Assembly (NCBI GenBank): GCA_035565975.1
Contig: DATMRT010000106.1
Location: 1-47,102 of the forward strand
Origin: Ga0077530 sp035565975
Lineage (GTDB): Bacteria; Pseudomonadota; Alphaproteobacteria; Rhizobiales; Hyphomicrobiaceae
DNA: 47,102 nt
Direction of reading: 5' to 3'
The notes beneath the pieces are model-generated. The model was not told the origin of the DNA. It was given only the letters and a program-made list of their open reading frames with translations, and did not search any database. Below are positions 45,556 to 47,102 of the stretch, in pieces. Position 1 is the first letter of the stretch. The number at the start of each line of letters is the position of its first letter. The position numbers and the translations under genes were made by a program.

Positions 45556-46047
45556 ATGAGCACGCCTGAATCAGGCCCATTCGCCGAACGCGGCTCGCCC
45601 CGCGATGTCGAGGAGGGCATGGCCTTCGCGCCGAAATTCGACGAGGCCGGCGTACTCGCGGCGGTCGCGACGGATGCCGACACAGGCGAAGTCCTGATGT
45701 TCGCGTGGATGGATGCCGACGCGCTCGCGCGCACGATCGAGACCGGAGAGGCGCATTTCTACAGCCGCTCGCGGGGCCGGCAGTGGAAGAAGGGCGAGGA
45801 AAGCGGGAACATTCTCAAGGTCGTCGAGATGCGCACGGATTGCGACCAGGATGCCATCTGGCTCAAGGTCCGCGTCGCGGGCGCGGGCGCTGCCTGCCAC
45901 ACCGGCCGCAAGAGTTGCTTCTACCGCGCCGTGCCGCTCGGCCCAGGCGATCCGGCCAGCCTGACAATGCGGCCTGTGGGTGGAGCGCCGCTCTTCGATC
46001 CGGCCGCTGTTTATGCCGGGAAACCCAAGGCCGACAACGCGCCTTGA
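45556..46047 (+). CDS. hisI: Phosphoribosyl-AMP cyclohydrolase
   Basis: A 163-residue enzyme for step three of histidine synthesis, hydrolysing phosphoribosyl-AMP. The core is complete: VLMFAWMDADALARTIETG, HFYSRSRGRQWKKGEESGN, metal site MRTDCDQDAIWL and zinc cysteines ACHTGRKSCFYR. An N-terminal extension of about 25 residues and a short C-terminal tail are added. It is a separate HisI, not the HisIE fusion. Pairing with folE (33-bp gap) is common in Alphaproteobacteria. Confidence 0.97.
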   Translation: MSTPESGPFAERGSPRDVEEGMAFAPKFDEAGVLAAVATDADTGEVLMFAWMDADALARTIETGEAHFYSRSRGRQWKKGEESGNILKVVEMRTDCDQDAIWLKVRVAGAGAACHTGRKSCFYRAVPLGPGDPASLTMRPVGGAPLFDPAAVYAGKPKADNAP

Positions 46048-46172
46048 CCGCGTACGACATATCTGCCTCCCTCCCCATGCAACGAAGGGCGAAGGCCCTC
46101 GCCCAGCACAACGATTGATTTCGCGGACCGAGACAAGCGATACTTGAGCAAACACCTGCCTAGAAGAGGCCC

Positions 46173-47102
46173 ATGACGAACAGATCGCAGAAGCGCCCCG
46201 CAAACGGCGCGCCGCGCGCCCGATCGACCGCCGACCCCGAAAAGGGTGCCGACGGGACGCCGCTCGGCGCCAGCGGCAAGGCGCTCATGATTCTCGAGCT
46301 GGTCTCGGCGGCGCGCGAGCCGCTCTCCATGGCCGAGCTCGTCCGCCGCTCGGGGCTCACCAAGCCGACCGCCCATCGCATCACGGCCGCGCTCGCCGAT
46401 ATGGGGCTCATCGAGCGCGATCACTGGAAGCGCGGCTATATCGAGGGTCCACGCCTCATCAAGCTCGCCTTCGATACACTTGGCGCCGCCGCGCCGCGGG
46501 CGCTCCGCCATTCCATCCTTCAGGCACTCTCGCAGGAAGTAGGCGAGACCTGCAATTTTGGTGTGCTCTCGGGCTCCGAAGTCATCTATCTCGATCGCGT
46601 CGAGGCGAAGTGGCCGCTCGGTCTGCGCTTCGAGGCTGGCAGCCGCGTACCTGCGCACGCCTCCGCGATCGGCAAGCTGCTGCTCGCGCTGCAGCCGCTC
46701 GACCAGCGCGCGGAGATCATCGCCGCGCTGCCTCTCATCCGGCACACGAGCCGGACGATCACCGACGCCGCGCGCCTGAGCCGTGCTCTCGACAAGATCC
46801 GTGAGAGCGGCATCGGCACAGACGAACAGGAATTCATCGACGGCGTCGTGTGCGTGGCCATGCCGGTGCTGACGGAGGGGGGAGATCTCGTCGGCGCGAT
46901 TGCGGTCTCAGCGCCGAACGCGCGTCTCGGCCTCGACCAGCTTCTCGAGTTCAGGCCGGCACTGCGCGATGCCGCAACGCGCATGGGCGCGACCTTCCGC
47001 CTCGATCATGAGGAGCGCCGCGCGCCGACGCCGGCGCGATCCGGCAGCCGCCGCGCGGCATCGCCGCGCCGCGCTTCGGGACGTGCCGTCGCGCGGGCGT
47101 AG
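46173..47102 (+). CDS. IclR-family transcriptional regulator
   Basis: A 309-residue regulator. The winged helix-turn-helix is at about 32-90 (LMILELVSAAREPLSMAELV, RSGLTKPTAHRITAALADMG) and the effector-binding domain at about 100-270 (GSEVIYLDRVEAKWPLGLRF, GSRVPAHASAIGKLLLALQP, VVCVAMPVLTEGGDLVGAIA). An N-terminal basic region (about 1-25) and a 30-residue Arg/Ala/Pro tail are extra. It could control the following genes, which are outside the window; the target and ligand are unknown. The stop codon is the last base triplet of the window, so the gene is complete. AGAAGAGG precedes the ATG. Confidence 0.94.
   Translation: MTNRSQKRPANGAPRARSTADPEKGADGTPLGASGKALMILELVSAAREPLSMAELVRRSGLTKPTAHRITAALADMGLIERDHWKRGYIEGPRLIKLAFDTLGAAAPRALRHSILQALSQEVGETCNFGVLSGSEVIYLDRVEAKWPLGLRFEAGSRVPAHASAIGKLLLALQPLDQRAEIIAALPLIRHTSRTITDAARLSRALDKIRESGIGTDEQEFIDGVVCVAMPVLTEGGDLVGAIAVSAPNARLGLDQLLEFRPALRDAATRMGATFRLDHEERRAPTPARSGSRRAASPRRASGRAVARA

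Overview
The window reads as a 47 kb stretch of chromosome from a GC-rich alphaproteobacterium of the order Hyphomicrobiales (Bradyrhizobium / Rhodopseudomonas / Rhodoplanes / Hyphomicrobium-like). The signs are an NDUFA12-type complex I accessory subunit, a DUF2155 protein, the DUF2794 - DUF4169 - ribbon-helix-helix trio, PhaR divergent from phaAB, a DnaG with a degenerate zinc finger, and a set of beta-oxidation genes resembling the R. palustris pimeloyl-CoA (pim) operon. I saw no rRNA, tRNA, insertion sequence or CRISPR array. Almost everything looks vertically inherited. Taxonomy and most names are from recognised motifs and family memory, not from a search.

Layout. 1-3956 (minus): end of the cell-wall cluster (murE, murF), with two unusual repeats just after murF, then an outer-membrane beta-barrel protein. 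4193-5848 (plus): a compact three-gene unit coding for a 74-residue secreted protein with a C-terminal sorting-signal-like tail, an exosortase-family membrane transpeptidase (putative Cys194/Arg240/His255) and a translationally coupled membrane-anchored accessory protein. I think this is a dedicated, single-substrate exosortase system and the best candidate here for an undescribed system. 6016-8811 (minus): thiolase, SDR with an Arg in place of the catalytic Lys, and a class I glutamine amidotransferase. 8994-9605: SH3-domain protein. 9704-18916: acyl-CoA ligase (minus) divergent from acyl carrier protein, ketosynthase, SDR, two acyl-CoA dehydrogenase subunits and a hydratase/dehydrogenase fusion (plus); together with the thiolase this is a complete fatty or dicarboxylic acid beta-oxidation set of pim type, plus a NodF/NodE-like ACP-ketosynthase pair.

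18923-23942: DUF2155, NDUFA12, YjbQ, a TerC-type membrane protein, a DUF305 protein, a His/Cys-rich secreted protein, HlyU, a membrane protein and a DJ-1/PfpI protein. 24090-28282 (minus): dnaG and rpoD. 28415-31854: repeats, a molybdopterin-binding/MobA-like fusion and an altronate/galactarate dehydratase-type enzyme. 32151-36288: a small secreted protein with 15-residue repeats, a divergent PaaK-like adenylate-forming enzyme, an orphan branched-chain amino acid type binding protein and a stand-alone response regulator. 36465-39437: phaB, phaA and divergent phaR (polyhydroxybutyrate precursor supply and its regulator; phaC is not here). 39544-43649: DUF2794, DUF4169, RHH protein, DsrE-like protein, TAXI-type binding protein, SEL1-like protein. 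43748-47102: YidD, a NifU/IscU-like scaffold lacking its third cysteine, folE, hisI and an IclR-family regulator whose stop codon ends the window.

Non-coding structure is the second theme. A 60-bp REP-like repeat occurs at 37-96 and, inverted, at 28415-28474 (56 of 60 identical by eye), with a related head-to-head pair at 34341-34450. Next to the first two lie two different cloverleaf-shaped palindromes, each with a long outer stem enclosing three hairpins and each placed two bases after a stop codon (134-227 after murF, 28525-28621 after the molybdopterin fusion). Perfect or near-perfect palindromes in the regulatory gaps before the exosortase unit, between the acyl-CoA ligase and ACP, and between phaA and phaR are candidate operators.
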